Source: Yersinia enterocolitica subsp. enterocolitica (GTDB lineage: Bacteria > Pseudomonadota > Gammaproteobacteria > Enterobacterales > Enterobacteriaceae). Taken from it: a stretch of DNA of 64,000 bases. Every line of letters begins with the position of its first letter. The stretch's first letter is position 1. Location: positions 3,472,001 through 3,536,000 of the forward strand of contig NZ_LR590469.1 of NCBI RefSeq assembly GCF_901472495.1, given 5' to 3'. Both the position numbers and the translations under genes were made by a program. Below the pieces are notes generated by a model, which had not been told where the DNA came from, did not search any database, and worked only from the letters and a program-made list of their open reading frames with translations. This document shows positions 49,244 through 56,763 of this stretch, piece after piece.

Positions 49244-50788
49244 ATGGCGGTATCACAACCCTTATCAACTGCCCCCGATGGGGCAGAATATCTGCGGGCG
49301 ATATTGCGCGCACCGGTGTATGAGGTGGCGCAAGTCACCCCGTTACAAGTGATGGAAAAAATCTCTTCACGCTTGGATAACACCATTTTGGTTAAGCGCG
49401 AAGACCGGCAGCCGGTGCACAGCTTTAAACTGCGCGGCGCTTACGCGATGTTGGCTGGCCTGACTGCAGAACAGAAAGCCTGTGGTGTGATAACCGCTTC
49501 TGCCGGTAACCATGCGCAGGGGGTAGCGCTTTCGGCTAACAAGCTCGGTATTAAAGCGCTGATTGTCATGCCGGTCGCCACTGCTGACATCAAAGTGGAT
49601 GCGGTGCGTGGTTTTGGCGGAGAGGTGCTGTTGTTTGGTGCTAATTTCGATGAAGCCAAAGGCAAGGCGATTGAACTGTCGCAGTTGCAGGGTTACACCT
49701 TTGTGCCGCCGTTTGACCATCCGGCAGTGATTGCCGGGCAAGGGACGCTGGCGATGGAACTTCTTCAGCAAGACGCACATCTTGACCGGGTGTTTGTTCC
49801 GGTTGGTGGCGGTGGGCTGGTGGCCGGTGTTGCCGTGCTTATCAAGCAACTGATGCCGCAGATTAAAGTGATTGGCGTTGAAGCAGAAGACTCAGCCTGT
49901 TTGCGTGCCGCGCTGGATGCAGGCAAGCCGGTCGATCTGGCTCGTGTCGGGCTGTTTGCTGAAGGTGTCGCGGTTAAGCGTATTGGTGATGAGCCATTCC
50001 GCCTGTGCCAGGAGTATCTGGACGAAGTGATCTCCGTCGACAGTGATGCTATTTGTGCGGCAGTAAAAGATTTATTTGAAGATGTGCGCGCCATTGCTGA
50101 GCCATCTGGTGCTTTGGCGCTGGCGGGGCTGAAAAAGTACGTACAGCAACATAATATTCAAGGCGAACGTCTGGCCCATGTGCTTTCGGGCGCTAACGTC
50201 AACTTCCATGGTTTGCGTTATGTATCAGAGCGCTGTGAACTTGGCGAGCAGCGCGAAGCCTTGCTGGCGGTGACCATCCCAGAGCAAAAAGGCAGTTTCC
50301 TGCGTTTTTGTGAGTTGCTGGGGGGGCGTTCCGTCACTGAATTTAACTACCGATATGCTGATGCCGATAACGCCTGTATTTTCGTCGGGGTGCGACTGAC
50401 CCGTGGTTATGCTGAGCGGGCTGAGATCCTGGCTGAATTGCAGGGTAAAGGTTATCAGGTGGTGGATTTATCTGATGATGAAATGGCCAAGCTGCATGTG
50501 CGTTATATGGTCGGCGGGCGTCCTTCCAAGCCACTGCGCGAGCGGCTGTTCAGTTTTGAATTCCCAGAATCACCGGGTGCATTACTGAAATTCCTGCATA
50601 CCTTAGGCACGCACTGGAATATCTCTCTGTTCCACTATCGTAGCCACGGCACTGATTTTGGTCGGGTGCTGGCGGGGTTTGAGTTATCGGACTCTGAACC
50701 CCAATTTGAACAGCATCTAACGGCGCTGGGCTATGATTGTCATGATGAAACCAATAACCCGGCATTTAAGTTCTTTCTGGCGGGCTGA
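49244..50788 (+). CDS. ilvA: Biosynthetic threonine deaminase IlvA
   Basis: PLP enzyme that converts threonine to 2-oxobutyrate, the committed step to isoleucine; inhibited by isoleucine. 514 residues. The PLP lysine lies in VHSFKLRGAYAM (about residue 62); the phosphate loop GGGGLVAGV is at about 188; two ACT-like regulatory domains occupy about 340-514 (LLAVTIPEQKGSFLRFCELLG and LFSFEFPESPGALLKFLHTL). Last gene of ilvGMEDA, followed by a terminator. Confidence 0.97.
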   Translation: MAVSQPLSTAPDGAEYLRAILRAPVYEVAQVTPLQVMEKISSRLDNTILVKREDRQPVHSFKLRGAYAMLAGLTAEQKACGVITASAGNHAQGVALSANKLGIKALIVMPVATADIKVDAVRGFGGEVLLFGANFDEAKGKAIELSQLQGYTFVPPFDHPAVIAGQGTLAMELLQQDAHLDRVFVPVGGGGLVAGVAVLIKQLMPQIKVIGVEAEDSACLRAALDAGKPVDLARVGLFAEGVAVKRIGDEPFRLCQEYLDEVISVDSDAICAAVKDLFEDVRAIAEPSGALALAGLKKYVQQHNIQGERLAHVLSGANVNFHGLRYVSERCELGEQREALLAVTIPEQKGSFLRFCELLGGRSVTEFNYRYADADNACIFVGVRLTRGYAERAEILAELQGKGYQVVDLSDDEMAKLHVRYMVGGRPSKPLRERLFSFEFPESPGALLKFLHTLGTHWNISLFHYRSHGTDFGRVLAGFELSDSEPQFEQHLTALGYDCHDETNNPAFKFFLAG

Positions 50789-50826
50789 ATCTTAGCCAGT
50801 AACTACTTATTCTTATTCGTACTAAT

Positions 50827-50861
50827 AAAAAAACCAGAGCCAATAATCTCTGGGTTTTTTA
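50827..50861 (+). terminator. ilvGMEDA operon terminator
   Basis: CCAGAG-CCAATAAT-CTCTGG (50834-50853) with flanking A and T runs (AAAAAAA before, TTTTTTA after), 45 bp after ilvA. Confidence 0.85.
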
Positions 50862-51057
50862 TTGGCATTTACTGTCTTTTATCTCCTTATCTATCTTTGC
50901 TAATAAGTATTAGAAATGAAACTCGGTGTTATTGCGGCGTAATATAATTATCGACATTGATTAATTAGAGTTAATGATGTCATTACTGATATTAAGCTAT
51001 TGGATAACTTTATTTCTTGAGTTATCTAATTTGATAATAACATATTGGAGTTTATAT

Positions 51058-52470
51058 ATGAGTGAATTAATAACATTAAATTTTAAATCGACATCAACTT
51101 ATCTTGATTGGAATGCTACATCGATAGGGGCACGTTATCAATATCATGCTGATGGTACGCGATTTAATGGGGGGGTAAGTTATTCAGTTCAGAAGATAAA
51201 TCAGGCAATAGAAGGAGATTCAAACTATTATAGACGATTTGACCAAATGCAAGCAACAATTGACCAGGGTTCGGTTTCTAAAGAGGGAGGTGCGGGTAAT
51301 GAAATTTATTTCATTGAAAATAAAGCAAATAACAGTGCAGCAGTGAGTTATTTTAAATATGGTCTAGACAATAAACTAAACGAAAGTCAGAGTTTTAATT
51401 ATCAAAGTAATATATTAACTTCCCGAACCAAAATAATGCCCAATTCCATTGGGCAAATAACTAAATCTCAAAAATTTAACATTCATGATAAATTAGTCGA
51501 GAGTAATGTTTTTAGTTATAAAAAAGATAGAATAGGTAATGATTTAATTATTATTCAAAAGGAAAAGTATAGTGGTAATGAAGTCGTAAGCACAACGCAT
51601 AAAGAGCTTTATGATTCTTCTGGTAAAATAATAAAAATTGATGTGTACGACAAAAATGATAAACAGCTTGAGAGAAATGAGTTCAGCTATTTCAATAATG
51701 GTAATAAGTGTCGGACTGTAAAATCTACTTTCAATATTAGCGGGAATTTAAATCATCAAGAGAAAATTATTTATAATAAAAATGGTGATTTGCGTGCGAT
51801 GGTTCAGTCAAATTACGATAATGGTCAGTCTTTAAAGGATAGTAAATCAACCTATTATATCAATGGAGAGGTTGATCGAGTCGTAGAAGTTGAGTATTCA
51901 GCCGACGGCAAAGTTATTGTTGGGCGTATTGAAAAAGCATACAATATAACTAATGCTATATTAATTAAAGAAACAGAGTCGTCTTACTCGATGGATGGAA
52001 AAATAATTATCGGTAGGATTAATAAAGAATACAGTGCACTTGATGGGCGATTAGAGAAAATAACCAGATCAAATCGTTCAGATAGTGGGCAGTTAAAGCG
52101 CGAAGTTGAGAGTTATTTAGATATTAATGGACAAGAGAGCAAACGCATTAGCCAGTATTATTCAAATGGTGTAACTAAATGTTTTGAAAGAAGTTTCTCT
52201 GCTGGCAAGATGACGGGTAAGGTTTACATGGAATTTGATAATAATGGCAATGCTATCAATATAAAAAGGCTTAATCCTGAAGGGAAAATGGTTGATGTGC
52301 CTATCAATGCATCCCTTGACACCTTCTTTAAGGGCGTCACTCAACTGGCAGATGCGATAAATAGTTTCCCAACCCGAGAACAAGCTCCTGCTGCTGTGGA
52401 TACGATTATTGGTAGTCACGCGAATCTGAGGAATCTTGTTCCTGTGATGAATTATGCTTCCCGACAGTAA
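51058..52470 (+). CDS. Protein of unknown function with tandem Tyr/Gly beta-hairpin repeats
   Basis: I do not recognise this gene. The best start is the ATG at 51058 (MSELITLNFKSTST), with TTGGAG ten bases upstream, giving 470 residues; an upstream ATG at 50974 would add 28 hydrophobic residues and has no clear ribosome site. The body (about 130-410) is built of irregular repeats of about 20 residues with a Tyr/Phe...Gly-Lys pattern, e.g. YSADGKVIVGRIEKAYN and YSMDGKIIIGRINKEYS, like MORN/YwqK-type hairpin repeats. The C-terminal 60 residues are not repetitive. There is no signal peptide or membrane segment from the 51058 start. It is clearly more A+T-rich than its neighbours and sits between ilvA and ilvY, which adjoin in E. 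coli, so it is probably acquired. Confidence 0.75.
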   Translation: MSELITLNFKSTSTYLDWNATSIGARYQYHADGTRFNGGVSYSVQKINQAIEGDSNYYRRFDQMQATIDQGSVSKEGGAGNEIYFIENKANNSAAVSYFKYGLDNKLNESQSFNYQSNILTSRTKIMPNSIGQITKSQKFNIHDKLVESNVFSYKKDRIGNDLIIIQKEKYSGNEVVSTTHKELYDSSGKIIKIDVYDKNDKQLERNEFSYFNNGNKCRTVKSTFNISGNLNHQEKIIYNKNGDLRAMVQSNYDNGQSLKDSKSTYYINGEVDRVVEVEYSADGKVIVGRIEKAYNITNAILIKETESSYSMDGKIIIGRINKEYSALDGRLEKITRSNRSDSGQLKREVESYLDINGQESKRISQYYSNGVTKCFERSFSAGKMTGKVYMEFDNNGNAINIKRLNPEGKMVDVPINASLDTFFKGVTQLADAINSFPTREQAPAAVDTIIGSHANLRNLVPVMNYASRQ

Positions 52471-52471
52471 A

Positions 52472-53353
52472 CTATAGCAGCCCCCAAAATGCTTCAATCA
52501 ACGGCTCATTGAGCCGTTTTTTCTGCACGCAAACCCCTAATTCAAATGGCTCGACCAGTGAAACATCATCCAATAGAGAAATACGGTTGCGTACCGGTTC
52601 CGGGCTGTTATCTACCACCACCGATGGAATAAGTGCCACACCACAGCCTAGAGCCACCATCGACACAATGGCTTCATGGCCGGAAACCGTAGCATAAATC
52701 AATGGGTTAGTGATGCGTTGGCGGCGGAACCACAAATCAATACGTTTTCGCGACGGGCCGTGTTCCGGCAAAATAAACGGAATTGTGGCCCAATCCGGCT
52801 GATCAACCGATACCTGCGACCGCACGGCACATGGCAGCGCTGGGGCAATTAACACCAACGGGATTTCACCAATTTGGGTAAAAGCCACGCTGGTTGGCAA
52901 CACTTCAGGGCGACCGGCAATCCCCAGATCTGCTTCATTTGATTGCACTTTATCTACTGCATCGGCGGCATCCCCGGTGGTGAGTTTAATTTCAACCAGT
53001 GGGTGGCGTGCACGAAAGCGGTCGAGAATTGGCGGCAAATGGCTGTAGGCGGCGGTCACCGAACAAAATAGCCGTAGCTCACCACTCAGAGATGGCCCGT
53101 GCTGGCCTAATGCATGGCGTAATTGTTGATATTGCAGCAATGTTTGCTGAGCGAAGGCTTTCAATTGAGTGCCGGCATCCGTCAACTGTACTGTGCGATT
53201 ATCGCGTAAAAACAGCGGTTGGCCGATGGTCTCTTCCAGACGCTGGATTTGGCGCGATAGGGTGGATGGGCTGACATGCATCGCTTTGGCGCTGCGCCCA
53301 AAATGGCGGCTTTCAGCTAAATGCAGAAATAATTTCAGGTCGCGTAAATCCAT
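52472..53353 (-). CDS. ilvY: LysR-type activator of ilvC, IlvY
   Basis: Activates the divergent ilvC in response to acetolactate or acetohydroxybutyrate. 293 residues from the ATG at 53351-53353 (MDLRDLKLFLHLAESRHFGRS), as in E. coli. Helix-turn-helix AKAMHVSPSTLSRQIQRLEE at about residues 22-41; effector domain with SGELRLFCSVTAAYSHLPPIL and the C-terminal QKKRLNEPLIEAFWGLL. Its 3' end abuts the convergent unknown gene. Confidence 0.95.
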   Translation of the reverse strand: MDLRDLKLFLHLAESRHFGRSAKAMHVSPSTLSRQIQRLEETIGQPLFLRDNRTVQLTDAGTQLKAFAQQTLLQYQQLRHALGQHGPSLSGELRLFCSVTAAYSHLPPILDRFRARHPLVEIKLTTGDAADAVDKVQSNEADLGIAGRPEVLPTSVAFTQIGEIPLVLIAPALPCAVRSQVSVDQPDWATIPFILPEHGPSRKRIDLWFRRQRITNPLIYATVSGHEAIVSMVALGCGVALIPSVVVDNSPEPVRNRISLLDDVSLVEPFELGVCVQKKRLNEPLIEAFWGLL

Positions 53354-53408
53354 CACAGATAGCCTCTGGGGTGAGAAGATGCAGTGTATTGTTCGAAAAG
53401 TAGCCCAC

Positions 53409-53425
53409 ATTGCAGAATCTGCAAT
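53409..53425. promoter_or_regulatory. Probable IlvY operator between ilvY and ilvC
   Basis: ATTGCAGAATCTGCAAT is a 17-bp near-perfect dyad placed 56 bp upstream of ilvY, matching the TTGC-N-GCAA pattern of IlvY sites. A weaker TTGCTG half-site (on the minus strand) occurs near 53450. The remaining gap to 53605 holds the ilvC promoter and leader. Confidence 0.65.
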
Positions 53426-53605
53426 GTCACATTGTTAATATATCAATTTCAGCAATGAGTTTCCTGTCATATAGTGAGTTCAAGACAATCCCCGACACAG
53501 ACAGGGGATGTGAAAAAACAGTATCAGCACACAAACACCACATTCGTTTGCAGTCACTAAAAAAATAGCTGCACCCACAAAACAGAACCCGAACGGAGCA
53601 ATAAC

Positions 53606-55084
53606 ATGGCTAACTATTTCAACACGTTGAACCTGCGTCAGCAGTTGGCGCAATTAGGTAAGTGTCGCTTTATGGCACGAGATGAATTCGCCGATGAAGC
53701 AGGCTACCTGAAAGGTAAAAAAGTGGTGATTGTCGGCTGTGGCGCACAAGGCCTGAACCAGGGTTTGAACATGCGCGATTCCGGTCTGGATGTTGCTTAC
53801 GCCCTGCGTAAAGAAGCGATTGCAGAAAAGCGTGCTTCATGGCGTAAAGCGACCGAAAATGGTTTCAAAGTAGGCACTTACGAAGAACTGATCCCACAGG
53901 CAGATTTGGTGGTTAACCTGACGCCAGACAAGCAGCACTCCGCAGTGGTTCAGGCGGTTCAGCCACTGATGAAAGATGGCGCGGCACTGGGTTATTCCCA
54001 CGGTTTCAATATCGTAGAAGTGGGTGAACAAGTGCGTAAAGACATCACCGTGGTGATGGTTGCGCCAAAATGCCCCGGTACAGAAGTCCGTGAAGAGTAC
54101 AAACGTGGTTTTGGTGTGCCGACATTGATTGCAGTTCACCCGGAAAACGACCCTAAAGGCGAAGGCATGGCGATTGCTAAGGCTTGGGCGGCGGCCACCG
54201 GCGGTCACCGTGCTGGTGTGTTGGAATCCTCATTTGTTGCTGAAGTTAAATCAGACCTGATGGGCGAACAAACTATCCTGTGCGGTATGTTGCAGGCCGG
54301 TTCACTGTTGTGCTTCGACAAACTGGTTTCTGAAGGCACTGACGCAGCTTATGCTGAAAAACTGATTCAATTCGGTTGGGAAACTATCACCGAAGCGCTG
54401 AAACAAGGCGGGATTACGCTGATGATGGACCGTTTGTCCAATCCGGCTAAACTGCGTGCTTATGCACTGTCTGAGCAACTGAAAGAGATCATGGCCCCAC
54501 TGTTCCAGAAACATATGGATGATATTATCTCTGGTGAATTCTCCAGCGGGATGATGGCTGATTGGGCCAATGACGATAAGAAATTGCTGAACTGGCGTGA
54601 AGAGACCGGCAAAACTGCATTTGAGAACGCGCCACAGTTTGAAGGCAAAATCTCTGAGCAAGAATATTTCGACCACGGCGTGTTGATGATTGCCATGGTG
54701 AAAGCCGGTGTTGAGTTGGCATTCGAAACTATGGTTGATTCTGGCATTATCGAAGAGTCGGCTTATTACGAATCTCTGCATGAATTGCCACTGATTGCCA
54801 ACACCATCGCACGTAAACGTTTATATGAAATGAACGTGGTTATCTCTGATACCGCAGAATATGGTAACTATCTATTCGCCAATGCAGCAGTGCCATTGCT
54901 GAAAGGTAAGTTTATGGATTCTCTGCAAGCGGGCGATTTAGGCAAAAGTGTTGCCGGAACTGCGGTAGACAATGCCCAGCTGCGCGATGTAAACGAAGCT
55001 ATTCGTAATCATCCAATCGAAGCTGTAGGCCATAAGCTGCGTGGCTATATGACCGATATGAAACGTATCGCAGTTGCCGGTTAA
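53606..55084 (+). CDS. ilvC: Ketol-acid reductoisomerase IlvC (class II)
   Basis: NADPH-dependent rearrangement and reduction of acetolactate / acetohydroxybutyrate, second step of valine and isoleucine synthesis. 492 residues, the long class II form with a duplicated C-terminal domain. NADPH motif VVIVGCGAQGLNQGLNMRDSG (in part, about residues 38-57), MVAPKCPGTEVREEYKRGFGVP in pieces, and metal ligands in DLMGEQTILCGMLQ (about 217). Ribosome site CGGAGC. Its native terminator is split by an IS4 remnant. Confidence 0.97.
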   Translation: MANYFNTLNLRQQLAQLGKCRFMARDEFADEAGYLKGKKVVIVGCGAQGLNQGLNMRDSGLDVAYALRKEAIAEKRASWRKATENGFKVGTYEELIPQADLVVNLTPDKQHSAVVQAVQPLMKDGAALGYSHGFNIVEVGEQVRKDITVVMVAPKCPGTEVREEYKRGFGVPTLIAVHPENDPKGEGMAIAKAWAAATGGHRAGVLESSFVAEVKSDLMGEQTILCGMLQAGSLLCFDKLVSEGTDAAYAEKLIQFGWETITEALKQGGITLMMDRLSNPAKLRAYALSEQLKEIMAPLFQKHMDDIISGEFSSGMMADWANDDKKLLNWREETGKTAFENAPQFEGKISEQEYFDHGVLMIAMVKAGVELAFETMVDSGIIEESAYYESLHELPLIANTIARKRLYEMNVVISDTAEYGNYLFANAAVPLLKGKFMDSLQAGDLGKSVAGTAVDNAQLRDVNEAIRNHPIEAVGHKLRGYMTDMKRIAVAG

Positions 55085-55112
55085 TAACCGACGGTAGTGT
55101 GTTATTTGATAT

Positions 55113-55132
55113 TAAGCCTCCCAGTGACGGGG
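55113..55132 (+). terminator. Left half of the ilvC terminator, split by IS4
   Basis: Joining the bases before 55133 to those after 56024 restores AAGCCTCCC-AGTGAC-GGGGGCTT followed by T, a terminator stem with one bulged T, about 30 bp after ilvC. IS4 inserted in the loop/right arm; the target repeat CCCAGTGACGGGG occupies 55120-55132. Termination here now probably relies on the IS4-internal hairpin at 55182. Confidence 0.7.
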
Positions 55133-55181
55133 TAATGCCGATCAGTTAAGGATCGGTTGACCGATCCAGTGGTTGTGTAAG

Positions 55182-55215
55182 AATCCGGAAATGTTCTTCG
55201 TTTCCGGATTTTTTT
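55182..55215 (+). terminator. IS4-internal terminator before the transposase
   Basis: AATCCGGAAA-TGTTCTTCG-TTTCCGGATT followed by TTTTT, just ahead of the transposase start. Such structures protect IS elements from outside transcription. A second hairpin GGATCGG-TTGA-CCGATCC lies at 55150-55167. Confidence 0.85.
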
Positions 55216-56002
55216 ATGCACATCGGACAGGCTCTTGATCTCGTTTCCCGCTACGACTCACTGCGTAACCCACTGACCACACTGGGAGATTACCTCGACC
55301 CCCAGCTCATCTCCCGTTGTCTTGCCGAATCCGGCACGGTGACTCTGCGCAAGCGCCGCCTGCCGCTGGAAATGATGGTCTGGTGCATTGTCGGGATGGC
55401 GCTCGAGCGTAAAGAACCTCTTCATCAAATCGTTAACCGGCTGGATATCATGCTGCCGGGCGACCGCCCCTTCGTGGCCCCCAGCGCCGTTATCCAGGCA
55501 CGGCAAAGGCTGGGAAGCGAGGCTGTTCGCCGGGTATTCTCACAAACGGCGCAGCTGTGGCATGGCTCCGTCACCCATCCTCACTGGTGCGGTCTGACGT
55601 TGCTGGCCGTGGATGGCGTGGTCTGGCGAACAGACAATGCAACTGAGCAGGCTGACGCTGCGGAGTAAAAAGCCGGAGCTTGTTGAGCAGGAGCTATGGG
55701 GAGTACTGCTGGGCTATAATCTGGTTCGTTATCAGATGATTAAGATGACGGGAGCGCTGAAAGGATACTGGCCGAATCAGCTGAGCTTCTCAGAATCGTG
55801 CGGGATGGTGATACGGATGCTGATGACGCTGCAGGGAGCTTCACCAAGTCGTATCCCGGAACTGATGCGGGATATGGAGAGCATGGCGCAGATGGTGAAG
55901 TTACCGATAAGAAGAGAAAGAGCCTTCCCGAGGGTGGTGAAGGAAAGGCCGTATAAATATGGAAAAGCCAGGAACAAAAATGCCAGTCAGTTGCTTAACT
56001 GA
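55216..56002 (+). pseudogene. IS4 transposase, internally deleted and frameshifted
   Basis: The first 140 or so codons (MHIGQALDLVSRYDSLRNPL ... LLAVDGVVWRT) are the IS4 transposase N-terminus. At about 55630 the sequence jumps to the C-terminal part (QLSRLTLRSKKPELVEQELWG ... RAFPRVVKERPYKY) in another frame. The 5' frame therefore stops after 150 codons at 55668, while the 3' part continues in frame +2 to 56002. The deleted segment holds the second catalytic Asp and the catalytic Glu of the DDE site, so the product cannot transpose. Deletion at a short repeat near ACAGACAATGCA is likely. Confidence 0.92.
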
Positions 56003-56011
56003 CTGGCATTA

Positions 56012-56032
56012 CCCAGTAAGGGGGGCTTTTTT
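56012..56032 (+). terminator. Right half of the ilvC terminator
   Basis: CCCAGTAAGGGGG (second target repeat) followed by GCTTTTTTATTTC: it retains the T-tract of the original ilvC terminator, but the left arm AAGCC is now 880 bp away. Confidence 0.65.
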
Positions 56033-56193
56033 ATTTCAGATTAACTGCATTTCTGTCAGGGGAGTATTTCGTAAATTAATACTATCACGGCCCGATAAAA
56101 CTCTTGTAAGGTGTTAATCGTGGTTAAACACCTCACCAACAATGTCTGCTTTTTGATTTTCTAAATCACAAAATTATTTCGTTGATAATAAAT

Positions 56194-56222
56194 AGGCCTC
56201 GCTAGTTAGTGAGGCCTTTTTG
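56194..56222 (+). terminator. Terminator upstream of the antiterminator gene
   Basis: AGGCCTC-GCTAGTTAGT-GAGGCCT followed by TTTTTG. It separates the ilvC/IS4 region from the bacteriocin island. The rest of 56033-56294 is A+T-rich; I see no gene there, but the promoter of the island should lie in it. Confidence 0.8.
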
Positions 56223-56294
56223 TTTTATGAAATTACTCTGGCTGATGTTAATTACATCATGAGAAGGATTTTAAATATAAAAAGGAGAAAAGCG

Positions 56295-56660
56295 ATGAGT
56301 GATATTCAAACTATTCTGGCCCGATGGGGTGTTTGGGCTAGAGAGCATTCCCTTCTTGATTATCCGCATATTGCCAATGGATTTAAAGGCTTGATGGCAG
56401 GAGGTAAGGTAGCAGCTTCCTGTTGTGATAATGACGGGTTAGCGCTTGATAATATTATTGGTAATTTACAACGAGCTTCAAGAGAGAAAGAGCTGGAGCT
56501 TATTGTGCGCCATTATGTTTATGGTCAGTCAAAGTCTTCAATTGCCCGGTTAAAAAAATATAACGAGCGTGAAATTAGGCGTCAATTACAAATTGCTGAG
56601 AGTTTTCTTGAAGGATGCATAACGCAATCTGATATTTCATTGGAAATGTGTAAAGAGTGA
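56295..56660 (+). CDS. Phage Q-type antitermination protein (phage 82 Q-like)
   Basis: 121 residues from the ATG at 56295 (MSDIQTILARWGVWAREH), after AAGGAGAAAAGCG. It follows the plan of phage 82-type Q proteins: N-terminal IQ.xLARWGxWA, then IANGFKGLMAGG, the paired cysteines in SCCDNDGLALDNII, and a C-terminal helix-turn-helix-like part IVRHYVYGQSKSSIARL. Q proteins bind DNA and let RNA polymerase read through terminators. Here there is no prophage late region; a bacteriocin gene follows 100 bp downstream. I infer that the protein turns on bacteriocin expression, an arrangement known from other bacteriocin modules. Confidence 0.82.
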   Translation: MSDIQTILARWGVWAREHSLLDYPHIANGFKGLMAGGKVAASCCDNDGLALDNIIGNLQRASREKELELIVRHYVYGQSKSSIARLKKYNEREIRRQLQIAESFLEGCITQSDISLEMCKE

Positions 56661-56763
56661 TTGTGATAACAGATAAATATCTGGAGGTATAAGCGGTCAA
56701 TATATTCGTCAAAAATACGTATTCATTATGGAAATTAAAAACAAATAAATAAGGAAATAAGAT

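Larger units (their letters stand above)
55133..56011 (+). mobile_element. IS4 remnant with an internal deletion, 879 bp
   Basis: Ends TAATGCCGATCAGTTAAG (left) and TAATGCCAGTCAGTTAAG (right, opposite strand) are the IS4 inverted repeats, matching each other at 16 of 18 positions. It is flanked by imperfect 13-bp direct repeats CCCAGTGACGGGG (55120-55132) and CCCAGTAAGGGGG (56012-56024). Intact IS4 is about 1.43 kb, so roughly 550 bp is missing from the middle. Both ends survive, so it could still be moved by a transposase supplied in trans. Confidence 0.92.

Noticed and set aside
50974..51057. Upstream extension of the unknown repeat gene giving a hydrophobic N-terminus
   Set aside because: No ribosome site at 50974, whereas the ATG at 51058 has TTGGAG at suitable spacing.
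56033..56763. LexA (SOS) box for the bacteriocin island
   Set aside because: The closest match, CTGCATTTCTGTCAG near 56046, has the wrong spacing and poor A/T pattern; no convincing CTG-N10-CAG site was found.
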